Below are positions 1 through 9,226 of a stretch of 64,000 bases of DNA, one piece after another. The DNA lies in NCBI GenBank assembly GCA_903895725.1, contig CAITUV010000015.1, positions 20,274 to 84,273 of the forward strand, read 5' to 3'. Numbering within the stretch: position 1 is the first letter of the stretch; every line of letters begins with the position of its first letter. The notes beneath the pieces are model-generated. The model did no database searches and had not been told where the DNA came from. It saw nothing but the letters and a program-made list of their open reading frames with translations. The translations under genes and the position numbers were made by a program. Source of the stretch: an uncultured Myxococcales bacterium. Lineage in GTDB: Bacteria; Myxococcota_A; UBA9042; CAIXZC01.

Positions 1-94
1 GTCGAAGACCCCGCAGACGAAAAGGACGGTGAAAAGAAGGAACCCGCGAAACCTGGGAGCGAACCGACCGGTTAACAGCGCCGGGAGCTTGAGG

Positions 95-634
95 ATGGAC
101 CACGACGAGGACGTGACACTCATGATGGCGTTCCAACAGGGCGACGAGCGGGCGTTCGATACGCTCTATCGCAAGCATGCGCCGGCGCTGTCTCGCTACT
201 TCTGGCGATCGACGTTCTCCGCTCCGCTGAGCGAGGAGATGGTCCAGGAAACCTTTCTGAAGATTCACCGCTACAAGGAATCCTACCAGCCGCGGGCCGG
301 TTTCCGCACTTACCTGTACATGGTCGCACGCTCGATTCTCCTCAACAACTGGAGGGGCCTCCAGAACTCCCGTCTGCAGGCGGATCTCGACGAGGATCTT
401 CCCCTGGGCGGTTCTTCGGACATGGACGACGAGATCGCCCGGCGGGAGGACCTGAGAAGGGTCCAGGCAGCGCTGACGACCCTCCCGGAGCGGCAGGCCA
501 CGGCTCTCCTGCTCGTTCGCGGCGAAGGACTCTCGTACGAGGATGCCGCCCAGACCATGGGCCTCAGCCTGTCCGCCCTGAAGTCGCTGCTCAACCGGGC
601 CAGGAATCTGCTGGCCGAGAAGGTGCTGCCATGA
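95..634 (+). CDS. ECF-type RNA polymerase sigma factor
   Basis: Sigma-70 family factor of the extracytoplasmic-function type; it would direct RNA polymerase to a small regulon. Region 2 is visible near the N-terminus (FDTLYRKHAPALSRYF, then a segment rich in aromatic and basic residues around YLYMVARSILLNNWRG). Region 4 is a C-terminal helix-turn-helix (LTTLPERQATALLLV, then GLSYEDAAQTMGLSLSALKS). I chose the ATG at 95 (MDHDED) over the open-frame ATG at 29 because GGGAG lies 7 bases before it and the extra 22 residues do not look like sigma sequence. The stop overlaps the next start (ATGA), so it is coupled to the anti-sigma gene, the usual arrangement for autoregulated ECF pairs. Confidence 0.92.
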   Translation: MDHDEDVTLMMAFQQGDERAFDTLYRKHAPALSRYFWRSTFSAPLSEEMVQETFLKIHRYKESYQPRAGFRTYLYMVARSILLNNWRGLQNSRLQADLDEDLPLGGSSDMDDEIARREDLRRVQAALTTLPERQATALLLVRGEGLSYEDAAQTMGLSLSALKSLLNRARNLLAEKVLP

Positions 635-1191
635 AATGCGCTCGATGTCGCGACCTGCTGTTCGAGTACGTCCACGGCTCGCTGAGCGAGGGGGTTCGCC
701 GGGAAGTCGAGGAGCACATCGGCCAGTGCGCCGCCTGCCGCAGGGAAGCGGAAGCCACTCACAGGAGCTTGGCCGCCCTCGACCGGGTCGATCCCCCCAA
801 CCCGTTCGACGCCGAAGCCGGACTGGCCGCTCTGCGCAAGAGGATCGCTGCATCCCCGGAGCCTCAAGCCCCCTGGTGGGCCCGTCTGCGCCCCCTGCGC
901 TGGCCTGCGGTTGCCGCTGCGGCTGCAGCGGCGATTGCCGTGACGGTCCTCTACCCGAAGGGGCCTCCGATCGACTCCAGCCGACCCTCCGAAGTGGCCC
1001 GGACCGAAGAACCCACGGCCCCCTCCTCGGAAGACTCCGAGGCCAGAAACCTCGACGTCCTCGTCGAGCTGTTCGACGAGATGCCGCTCTTCGAAGAGTT
1101 CGATCTCTTCTCGGAGCACGAGACCCTGGCCAGCCTCGCCGAGGCCGATGATGCCACCCTGGACCAGCTTCTCGAGGAGGTGGGAGGATGA
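631..1191 (+). CDS. Zinc-finger anti-sigma factor, membrane anchored
   Basis: The N-terminus carries the zinc-binding anti-sigma signature (MKCARCRDLLFEYVHGSLSE, then EEHIGQCAACRREA), i.e. H-x3-C-x2-C preceded by C-x2-C. A single Ala-rich membrane segment follows (WPAVAAAAAAAIAVTVLYP, about residues 90-109), then an acidic extracytoplasmic tail of about 75 residues. It overlaps both neighbours by 4 bases (ATGA at 631 and at 1188). By family knowledge it sequesters the sigma factor encoded just before it; the signal that releases it cannot be read from the sequence. Confidence 0.9.
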   Translation: MKCARCRDLLFEYVHGSLSEGVRREVEEHIGQCAACRREAEATHRSLAALDRVDPPNPFDAEAGLAALRKRIAASPEPQAPWWARLRPLRWPAVAAAAAAAIAVTVLYPKGPPIDSSRPSEVARTEEPTAPSSEDSEARNLDVLVELFDEMPLFEEFDLFSEHETLASLAEADDATLDQLLEEVGG

Positions 1192-1598
1192 AGACGTTGC
1201 TCCTGAGTCTCGCAATCCTCTGGCTGCTCGCGCCTGGCCTGGCCTGGGCACAGGAGCCCCCAACGACGCTCTCCCCGGAAGAGAAGGAGCTTCTCCAGGA
1301 ACGCTGGGAGAAGTTCCGCAGCCTGCCCCCCGACAAGCAGGAAGAGCTCAAAGAACGCTACCGGAAGTTCAAGTCACTGCCGGAAGACAAGCAGAAGCAG
1401 ATCAAGGAGAACTTCGAGCATTTCCGACGACTTCCGGTCGGAGAGCGAAGGGATATTCTCAAGGCCTACCGGACGTTCAAGCAGCTACCACCGGGCAAGA
1501 AGGCCAAGATTCGCAAGCTCATGCGCAAGCTGCTCTCTCTTCCGCCCGAGAAGAGACAGAAGGTGATGGAGAAGATCCGGGCAAAACGTGGCCTGTAG
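1188..1598 (+). CDS. DUF3106 exported protein
   Basis: 136-residue protein with a cleavable signal peptide (MKTLLLSLAILWLLAPGLAWA). The rest is helical and built of repeats of about 18 residues: LLQERWEKFRSLPPDKQ, LKERYRKFKSLPEDKQ, IKENFEHFRRLPVGER, LKAYRTFKQLPPGKK, IRKLMRKLLSLPPEKR. This is the DUF3106 pattern, often found beside ECF sigma/anti-sigma genes in proteobacteria. Its place as the third overlapping gene of the operon suggests a periplasmic role in the same signalling unit, perhaps stress sensing; that is inference. Confidence 0.85.
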   Translation: MKTLLLSLAILWLLAPGLAWAQEPPTTLSPEEKELLQERWEKFRSLPPDKQEELKERYRKFKSLPEDKQKQIKENFEHFRRLPVGERRDILKAYRTFKQLPPGKKAKIRKLMRKLLSLPPEKRQKVMEKIRAKRGL

Positions 1599-2520
1599 CC
1601 CACCCGCTGGAGGTTGGTTGACCGTGACACGCTTCGTCGAGCTCTTCTGCGGAATCGGCGGAATGGCCTGTGCCGCCAAGGCCCTCGGTGCCGAGATTGT
1701 GCTGGCCGTGGATCAGGACCGGCTGGCATGCGAAACCTACCGGCACAACTTCGGATGCTCTCCCAGACCGCGCAACATCTGCAACTTCACTTCGGAGGAG
1801 CTGAAGGCCACAGGAGCCGACGGGTGGCTGCTCAGCCCGCCGTGCCAGCCGTTCACCCAGAAGGGAAAGGGGCTCGACGACCAGGACCCTCGCACCGAGC
1901 CTCTCCTCCATCTCATCGACCTGCTCCCTTCCTGCCATCCGGAATTCCTGTTCCTGGAGAACGTGCCCCCGTTTCGAGTCTCTCGCACCCACGGACTCCT
2001 CCTGGCCGCGCTCGAACGTTGCGGATTCCACACGGTCGAGACCGAGCTGTGCCCGACGGAGCTGGGCATCCCGAACCGCCGACGTCGTTTCTATCTGCTC
2101 GCCCGCAAGAGGCCGTTTGACAGAGCCGAGCCGTTGCTGCCGGCGGTCCCGCTTCCCCCCTTCCCTCTGGCCTCCTTCCTCGACCCGAGCCCTGACCCGA
2201 GCCTTCTCCTGGAACCCCGCGACCTGCAGCGCCTGGCCACCACCGACGTCATCCCGCCCGACGGCGTGGCAGCCTGCTTCGGATCCTCTTACGGGCATGC
2301 GCTTCGCCGCTGCGGGTCGTACGTCTCCGTGCCGGATCACGGGGGGACCGGAGTCCGCCGCTTCAGCCCCGAGGAGATCCTGCGGCTCCTGCGATTCCCC
2401 GACGGGTTCTCCTTCCCGCCTCAGCTGAGCACGACGCAACGGTACCGGCTCGCCGGCAACAGCGTGAATGTCGAGGTGGTACGACACCTCCTCGGCATTC
2501 TCTTGCCTGAATCACGCTAG
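1588..2520 (+). CDS. Dnmt2-like cytosine-5 methyltransferase
   Basis: Cytosine C5-methyltransferase fold with motif I FCGIGG (residues 20-25), catalytic motif IV SPPCQPFT (Cys86), motif VI ENV (124-126), motif VIII IPNRRRRFYLLA (161-172) and motif X QRYRLAGNSVNV (284-295). Its closest pattern is not a restriction-modification enzyme but Dnmt2/TRDMT1: DPRTEPLLHLIDLLP, ELGIPNRRRRFY, a CFxxxYGHxxxxxGS block (230-244, the CFT-type recognition motif) and the RRFSPEEILRLLRFPDGFSFP ending. Dnmt2 methylates C38 of tRNA-Asp in eukaryotes, and a Geobacter homologue acts on tRNA-Glu. The true start may be GTG 1624 (10 bases after GGAGG) rather than ATG 1588, which overlaps the DUF3106 gene. No restriction enzyme is adjacent. 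It probably shares the sigma operon transcript. Confidence 0.87.
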   Translation: MACSPPAGGWLTVTRFVELFCGIGGMACAAKALGAEIVLAVDQDRLACETYRHNFGCSPRPRNICNFTSEELKATGADGWLLSPPCQPFTQKGKGLDDQDPRTEPLLHLIDLLPSCHPEFLFLENVPPFRVSRTHGLLLAALERCGFHTVETELCPTELGIPNRRRRFYLLARKRPFDRAEPLLPAVPLPPFPLASFLDPSPDPSLLLEPRDLQRLATTDVIPPDGVAACFGSSYGHALRRCGSYVSVPDHGGTGVRRFSPEEILRLLRFPDGFSFPPQLSTTQRYRLAGNSVNVEVVRHLLGILLPESR

Positions 2521-2580
2521 AGAAGGGTCATACGAGAGAATAGTCACTCCAGGAGAGCGACGAAGAGTCACCCTGGACGC

Positions 2581-3795
2581 TCAGAAGGAAACCCCCAGGG
2601 AAGCACCGACCGAATCCGGTCCGACGACAGGCACGAAGCTCACCGGCGTCTCCCCCGTCCCGGAACCCGAGTCACCGCCGGTGACCAGCAGGGCGATGAC
2701 ACCGCCGGCGGCCAGGGCACCGCCAACCCCCCACAGCGCATACGCTGCGTAGGCGGGCGGGACGACTTCCTCGTCGAACCGGTCTGAGATCTGCTGGTCC
2801 GTCATGCCCTTCGTGTCGTCGGCCAGCTCATTGTTGCGCTTTGCCGCAATGCCGAAGCTGACACCGCCACCCGCAGCGGTTGCGACTCCCGCTCCGACCA
2901 GGAGCCAGGGCCACCATGGACGCTCAGCGCCCGCTTCCCCCCCAGCACCCGCTCCGCCACCGCCATCTCCGCCGGCTCCGCCAATCTTTCCGGCAGGCAG
3001 CGCCGCAACCGCCTCGGTCCTCTCCCCGGCGCGAACCGTGGCGTTTCCGCTCCAACTGCCGGCACCTTCCCAGAAGACTTCCACCTTGTATTCGCCGGGA
3101 GCCAGATCCGCGGTTACCGGCAACGGTCCCATGGCCTTGCCGCCAATCCGCACGCTGCTCCCTACCTGAGGCCCCGTGACGGCCAGAACACCTGTCGTCG
3201 GAACCGCAGCAAGCTCGAAGCGGTAGGAATCCTTCTCCCCTTTGCCGACACGAAGGGTCTCCTTGCGCGAGACGTACCCATCCTTCACCAGCTCGACCGT
3301 GTATTCCCCCGGCGGGAGCCACCAGGAGAGAGGTGCACGCACCCGATGCATCCGATCGCCGGGCGGAAACACGACCGTGGCCCCGGGCGGCTCGGTTTCG
3401 ACTTTCACCTTGATGTGAACCTTGCGAAGCGAGTCCTCCATGTCCCGGATGGTCTGAGCGACGTCCACATCGGTCTGGTCCGCCCGCTGGAGGTAGACCG
3501 TCAGGTGGTACCATGCCTCCGGTAGCCGCTCCACCCCCTTCAGCGCCAGGCCGAGGTTCTTGTGCAGCTTCACCACCTGGTCCTCGGAAGCAACTTCGAC
3601 GGCCTGGAGCCAGAAGTCGATGGCATCCAGGAACTTCTCGGCTTTGAATGCTTCGATGGCCTTCTGGTTCAAAGCCCGGGCCTTCTCCGTGTCCTCCGCC
3701 GCAGCCGGCCGGCTCCAGGCGAACAGCGCTGCACAGACCAACACAGCGGACAAACTGCGCACGGCCGCACCCCGCAAGCTGCTCGAAACGACCAT
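2581..3795 (-). CDS. Exported TPR/PEGA-domain protein
   Basis: About 404 residues: signal peptide (AVRSLSAVLVCAALFAWSRPAAA), tetratricopeptide-like helices (ALNQKAIEAFKAEKFLDAIDFW, LHKNLGLALKGVERLPEAWYHL), then a PEGA-type beta domain (ETEPPGATVVF, WLPPGEYTVELVKDGY) and a second similar one (LAPGEYKVEVFWEG). A Gly-rich linker leads to one membrane helix (WPWLLVGAGVATAAGGGVSFGIA) near the C-terminus and another hydrophobic stretch (AAYALWGVGGALAAGGVIALLV). I chose ATG 3795, preceded by GGGAGGGG at 4 bases, over the TTG at 3819 that overlaps the kinase stop. Kinase plus PEGA/TPR pairs are common in myxobacteria; this protein may be a target or partner of the upstream kinase. Confidence 0.85.
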   Translation of the reverse strand: MVVSSSLRGAAVRSLSAVLVCAALFAWSRPAAAEDTEKARALNQKAIEAFKAEKFLDAIDFWLQAVEVASEDQVVKLHKNLGLALKGVERLPEAWYHLTVYLQRADQTDVDVAQTIRDMEDSLRKVHIKVKVETEPPGATVVFPPGDRMHRVRAPLSWWLPPGEYTVELVKDGYVSRKETLRVGKGEKDSYRFELAAVPTTGVLAVTGPQVGSSVRIGGKAMGPLPVTADLAPGEYKVEVFWEGAGSWSGNATVRAGERTEAVAALPAGKIGGAGGDGGGGAGAGGEAGAERPWWPWLLVGAGVATAAGGGVSFGIAAKRNNELADDTKGMTDQQISDRFDEEVVPPAYAAYALWGVGGALAAGGVIALLVTGGDSGSGTGETPVSFVPVVGPDSVGASLGVSF

Positions 3796-3815
3796 CTGAC
3801 CCCTCCCGGCCGCGC

Positions 3816-5498
<1,683 letters not shown>

Positions 5499-5545
5499 TT
5501 CCTGTTCCCGTCGTTCCCGCGTCCGCTCAGATCAGACCCGTGCGC

Positions 5546-5574
5546 ATGCTAGCATCGTGCGGGGGCGTCCGCAA
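5546..5574 (-). promoter_or_regulatory. Candidate sigma-70-type promoter for the kinase operon
   Basis: On the minus strand TTGCGG, 17 bases, TAGCAT with an extended TGC before the -10. It is located 48 bases before the kinase start codon. Pattern match only. Confidence 0.4.
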
Positions 5575-5669
5575 GTTGAACTGTGCGAGTCCTTGCCGGG
5601 CGCGCGCGACAAGACGGGAAAGACGATGCACCGGCTCGGGCTGACTCCCTGGTTCGGCCGCGACATCGG

Positions 5670-5699
5670 TTGACGCGTCGGTCCGGGCTCGGCTAGACT
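5670..5699 (+). promoter_or_regulatory. Candidate promoter for the DUF1820 gene
   Basis: TTGACG, 18 bases, TAGACT, ending 58 bases before the start codon at 5758. Pattern match only. Confidence 0.42.
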
Positions 5700-5757
5700 G
5701 ACGCAAGCTCAGCGAGCCCCGGCCATCGAGCACGGGGGGCGCTGCAGGGGAGAGACG

Positions 5758-6084
5758 ATGGCCAGGAAGAAGGATGCCACCAGCTACGTAGTCAGCTACC
5801 GCGAGCCGAAGGACAACAAGATCGTCACCCTCACCGTCCGATCCATCGAGAGCTCGGATCTGGGCTTGAGCTTCATCGCCCTGTCCGACTTCGTGTTCAA
5901 AGAAAATCCCCTCATCATCGACCCATCGGAGCAGGATCTTCGCGACCGGTTCGAGAACACGCGGCGCCTGCATCTGTCCATCTACACCATCCTCTCGATC
6001 GAAGAGGTCGGCAAGGCAAATAAGGGGCTGGCCCTCAAGGGGAGGAAATCCAACGTGGTGGTGCTTCAGCCGCCGGAGAAGTAG
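5758..6084 (+). CDS. DUF1820 family protein
   Basis: Small cytoplasmic protein of 108 residues. The centre (LSFIALSDFVFKENPLIIDPSEQDLRDRFENTRRLHLSIYTILSIEEV) matches the DUF1820 pattern of gamma- and deltaproteobacteria: an aromatic segment, VDPSEE-like turn, helix, then the H-S-I-x-R/S-I-E-E-V strand. No signal peptide or membrane segment. Start ATG has GGGGAGAG just before it. The gene stands alone between divergent and convergent neighbours. The function of the family is unknown to me. Confidence 0.82.
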   Translation: MARKKDATSYVVSYREPKDNKIVTLTVRSIESSDLGLSFIALSDFVFKENPLIIDPSEQDLRDRFENTRRLHLSIYTILSIEEVGKANKGLALKGRKSNVVVLQPPEK

Positions 6085-6090
6085 ATCGCC

Positions 6091-6115
6091 CTGGGGTTGG
6101 GGGCTGGGGGGTTGG
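6091..6115. repeat. G-rich low-complexity tract
   Basis: A run of (G)4-6 with TT or CT interruptions (ctggggttggggg...), followed at 6122-6145 by two copies of ATCGAATCGG. The same GGGGCTGGGG style recurs inside the NifH-fusion gene at 42995-43040. Lies between convergent genes; no terminator hairpin was recognised here. Confidence 0.55.
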
Positions 6116-6167
6116 TTTCAGGATCGAATCGGGATCGAATCGGAATCAGGAAAACGGGCCGTGCTGC

Positions 6168-7496
6168 CTATTCGAAGTAGTTATAGTACTCGATCCCGAG
6201 GTGGGTGATCAGCTCCTCGCCGATCAGATAGCGCAGCGTATTCTTCATCTTCCAGAGCTGGATGAACAGATCGTGCTCCGGGTAGACCGACGGAGCGTGG
6301 AGCGGTGCCTTGAAGTAGAACGACAGCCACTCCTGGATCCCCGACATTCCCGCGCGCTGGGCCAGGTCGGTAAACAGGATCAGATCCAGGGCAACCGGTG
6401 CGGCCAGGATTGAGTCCCGGCAGAGGAAGTTGATCTTGATCTGCATCTTGCGGCCCATCCAGCCGAAGATGTCGATATTGTCCCAGCTTTCCTTGTTGTC
6501 GCCCCGGGGCGGGTAGTAGTTGATCCGCACCTTGTGGAACAGGTCGCCGTACAGCTCGGGATAGATGTCGGGCTGCAGAATCGTGTCCAGCACCGACAGC
6601 TTCGAGACTTCCTTGCTCTTGAACGAGTCGGGATCATCCAGCACTTCGCCGTCGCGATTGCCGAGGATGTTCGTCGAGAACCACCCGTCCACACCAAGCA
6701 GGCGGGCCTTGAACCCCGGAGCGATGATGGTCTTCATCAGGGTCTGGCCGGTCTTGAAATCCTTTCCGCAGTGGGCGACCTTCTTCTCCTGTGCCAGCTT
6801 CGTCAGCGCAGGGCAGTCGTTGGTCAGGTGCGGCGCTCCGTTGATGTACGGAATCCCGTTCTTCAGCGCCGTGTACGCGTAGATCATGCTCGAGGAGATT
6901 CCCGGGTCGTTGTTCTTCAGGCCGGCCTCGAACGACTCCACCGTGAAATGCACCTCGGACGGCTGGATGTAGACTTCGGTGGATCCGATCCAGATCATGA
7001 CGAGCCGGTCGCACCCGTTCTCGGACTTGAACCGGTGGATATCCTCCTCCAGCATGAGGTGCTTGTCCCACAGGGTCTTTGCCTGCTTGACATTAGGCCC
7101 GTCGAGCTTCTTGACGAACCGCCGGTCGAACACGGCCGACATCGGCTTGATGCTGCCGAGGTAGTCCTTGACCTGGTCGAGCTGCTCGTTCGTGCAAACG
7201 CCGGCCTTCCTGGCCGCGGTGAGGCAGTCGTCCGGGAAGATGTCCCAGCCGCCGACCACCACGTCGTTCAGATCGGCAAGCGGGATTACCTGCTTGACCA
7301 GGGGCTGCCGCCCCTCGTCCCGCCGCCCCAGCCGGATGTGCCCCATCTGGGTCACCGAGCCGAACGGAGGGTAGAGATTGCGCCGGATACCCTCGATCCC
7401 GGCCAGCAGCGTTGTCGTCACAGCACCCATTCCGGGGATGAGCACCCCGAGCTTTCCCTTGGCCTCCCGAATCGGAACTGCCTTTCTCTCCGCCAT
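6168..7496 (-). CDS. ino1: Inositol-3-phosphate synthase
   Basis: Converts glucose 6-phosphate to 1D-myo-inositol 3-phosphate with NAD as a recycled cofactor. The N-terminus has the Rossmann-type start LGVLIPGMGAVTTTLLAGIE; family blocks seen include PLADLNDVVVGGWDIFPDD, NGIPYINGAPHLTND, DFKTGQTLMKTIIAPGFKAR, STNILGNRDGEVLDDPDSFKSKE and MQIKINFLCRDSILAAPVALDL. I chose ATG 7496 (MAERKAVP), 5 bases after a perfect GGAGGTGA; the 39 extra residues possible upstream are shadow sequence from the PfkB gene. Length, about 442 residues, fits the family. It is the last gene of a leftward run with a PfkB kinase 5 bases upstream and a cytidylyltransferase before that. Confidence 0.95.
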   Translation of the reverse strand: MAERKAVPIREAKGKLGVLIPGMGAVTTTLLAGIEGIRRNLYPPFGSVTQMGHIRLGRRDEGRQPLVKQVIPLADLNDVVVGGWDIFPDDCLTAARKAGVCTNEQLDQVKDYLGSIKPMSAVFDRRFVKKLDGPNVKQAKTLWDKHLMLEEDIHRFKSENGCDRLVMIWIGSTEVYIQPSEVHFTVESFEAGLKNNDPGISSSMIYAYTALKNGIPYINGAPHLTNDCPALTKLAQEKKVAHCGKDFKTGQTLMKTIIAPGFKARLLGVDGWFSTNILGNRDGEVLDDPDSFKSKEVSKLSVLDTILQPDIYPELYGDLFHKVRINYYPPRGDNKESWDNIDIFGWMGRKMQIKINFLCRDSILAAPVALDLILFTDLAQRAGMSGIQEWLSFYFKAPLHAPSVYPEHDLFIQLWKMKNTLRYLIGEELITHLGIEYYNYFE

Positions 7497-7501
7497 GGCA
7501 T

Positions 7502-8365
7502 TCACCTCCGCGCCTTGACCTGCGAGATCCACTCCTCGAAAACCGGGTTGCCCACCAGGGCGTCCCGTGTCAACGGCCCACACAGGCCGACTTGAACCGA
7601 GCATATCCGACATGCGAAATCCGCCGCCGCCAGCGCATCCCGCTGCACCGAGTAGTGCACGAGGAAGGCAGCCGCAAAGGTATCACCCGCACCGGTGGGG
7701 TCAAGCTCCTTGACCGGATACCCCGGGACGTGAGTCTGACTGCCGCGCAGCCAGACGGCAGCGCCCCCGGGACCTCGGGTCTCCACCACCACGTCGGCAG
7801 CCGAGCGGAACTGCACGCCCAACTCGGGGTGATGGGCGACATCCTCCTCGCTGTAGAAGAGCACATCCACCCCGTCCAGTCCGGCAAGGAACTCGGAATC
7901 CACCCGGGGAACGACCCGGCCCCCGTCCCTCGTGGTGCGCAACCACCCCTGGAGCGATGCCCCGGTCAGCCTTCCCCGAACCGACGCCTCCAGCCCCGAC
8001 CTCAGCTCGGAGTAAACCGGGCAGAGCAGCACGATGTCCTCGTTCCCCCAGCCGGCAGGCAGAGCATCCTTCGGGATTGCCCCTCCGTCCGCACAAAGGA
8101 ACTGCTCACGGGCACTACCTCGGTATACGTTCCGGAAAGTCGTCGTCTCCCCGGCCTCCACCAGCGAAACCTCGCAGGAGAGCTGCTTGAGTGCCTCGTC
8201 CAGCGGAAACCCGGGCCCCACGGCCGACACGATGCGGACGTCGAAGCCAAGCGCCTGCGCCGCACAGCCGCTGTAAAACACCGATCCGCCGGGGACATTC
8301 CCACCCTCTTTCACGTCGAGCGTGAAATTCCCCACGAGCAGGATCTGGTACGGCGTTCCCTTCAA
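7502..8365 (-). CDS. PfkB-family carbohydrate kinase
   Basis: Ribokinase-fold kinase of 287 residues. The N-terminal glycine motif is GGNVPGGSVFYSGCAAQALG, and the C-terminal PfkB signature 2 is DPTGAGDTFAAAFL with the catalytic Asp in TGAGD. Start is a TTG at 8365 with AGAGGGGG 6-7 bases before it; no better ATG is in frame. Only a few bases separate it from the genes on each side. The substrate cannot be read; given inositol-phosphate synthase and an inositol-phosphate cytidylyltransferase as neighbours, inositol is a candidate, and a PfkB-family myo-inositol kinase is known from Thermococcus. A nucleoside or sugar substrate is equally possible. Confidence 0.88.
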   Translation of the reverse strand: MKGTPYQILLVGNFTLDVKEGGNVPGGSVFYSGCAAQALGFDVRIVSAVGPGFPLDEALKQLSCEVSLVEAGETTTFRNVYRGSAREQFLCADGGAIPKDALPAGWGNEDIVLLCPVYSELRSGLEASVRGRLTGASLQGWLRTTRDGGRVVPRVDSEFLAGLDGVDVLFYSEEDVAHHPELGVQFRSAADVVVETRGPGGAAVWLRGSQTHVPGYPVKELDPTGAGDTFAAAFLVHYSVQRDALAAADFACRICSVQVGLCGPLTRDALVGNPVFEEWISQVKARR

Positions 8366-8380
8366 CTGCCTACCCCCTCT

Positions 8381-9124
8381 TCACTCCCTGAACCTGCCAT
8401 CTGCGATGGCGCTCTCCGCTTCGTGCAGCATCTCGGGTGTGTCCACGTCCTGCCAGAATCCGTCCCCGATGTCGAACGCTCCCATCCGACGCTCTGCGAT
8501 GAGCTGCTTCATCACCCGGGAAATCGATGCATCCCCTTCCGCCTGGATCAGCGCCTCCAGCCTCGGCGTCACCTGCGACGACAGGAGAAACATCCCCGTG
8601 TCGATGCAGTTATAGGTCGAAAGGTCTTTCCCGATCTGAGCAACCCGGTCTCCCTCTGCCACCACCTTGGTGGCATCGTCAAGATCAAAAACGTCAGCGA
8701 TCTTGTGGTCCACGGCAAGGACGGCCATGTCGCCTGCCAATCCCCGGGCGGTCAATCGCTTGAGGGTCCGCCCCTCGAACAGGTGGTCGCTCATGAGCAG
8801 CACGAAGTCGCCGGAGCATTCCCGGGCACCGTGGTAGAGCGATACTCCATTGGACAACTCGTACCGCGGATTGAACACGAACCGCACGGGTCCTGCGACC
8901 GGCCACTTCCGCACCGTCGACTCGACCACGTCGGCCATGTGCCCGACCACGATCACGGCCTCCTCGATGCCCGCAGCAAAGGCACCGTCCAGCACCCGCA
9001 TCAGGATGGGCCGGCCGCCCACCGGCTCGAGCGGCTTGATGAGGCTCCCGCCCGGACGCATGGCCTGGAGACGGCTACCGAATCCCGCTGCCACCACCAC
9101 CGCCTGTCTGAACTGGTTCGTCAT
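8381..9124 (-). CDS. Nucleotidyltransferase, probable CTP:inositol-1-phosphate cytidylyltransferase
   Basis: Sugar-nucleotidyltransferase fold with AVVVAAGFGSRL, then KPLEPVGGRPILMRVL. The blocks NGVSLYHGA, LLMSDHLFEG (a DHxF motif in place of the usual DxD surroundings), DDATKVVAEGDRVAQIGKDL, CIDTGMFL and FWQDVDTPEML fit the archaeal/bacterial inositol-phosphate cytidylyltransferase domain (the half of IPCT/DIPPS that makes CDP-inositol) better than RmlA or GlmU. LicC-type phosphocholine enzymes are the main alternative. Start ATG 9124 follows GGAG by 6 bases. No CDP-alcohol phosphotransferase (the second half of the pathway) lies in the window. Confidence 0.82.
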   Translation of the reverse strand: MTNQFRQAVVVAAGFGSRLQAMRPGGSLIKPLEPVGGRPILMRVLDGAFAAGIEEAVIVVGHMADVVESTVRKWPVAGPVRFVFNPRYELSNGVSLYHGARECSGDFVLLMSDHLFEGRTLKRLTARGLAGDMAVLAVDHKIADVFDLDDATKVVAEGDRVAQIGKDLSTYNCIDTGMFLLSSQVTPRLEALIQAEGDASISRVMKQLIAERRMGAFDIGDGFWQDVDTPEMLHEAESAIADGRFRE

Positions 9125-9196
9125 CGTCCGCTCCGTCCACACGCCGCTCATGGAAGCAATGTCCGTGCCAGTGCCGCTGCCCTGTGCTCATCCGCA

Positions 9197-9224
9197 GGGC
9201 CCCTCCCGCGTGGTCGGGGCTGGG
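9197..9224. repeat. REP-like short palindromic repeat, copy 1
   Basis: Core CCCCTCCCGCGTGGTCGGGG; the outer GCCCC and GGGGC can pair around a 12-base loop. Located between pgk and the cytidylyltransferase gene, in the same orientation as the other four copies. Confidence 0.8.
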
Positions 9225-9226
9225 TA

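Noticed and set aside
1588..2520. Restriction-modification system
   Set aside because: No endonuclease gene adjacent and the methyltransferase has Dnmt2-type motifs.
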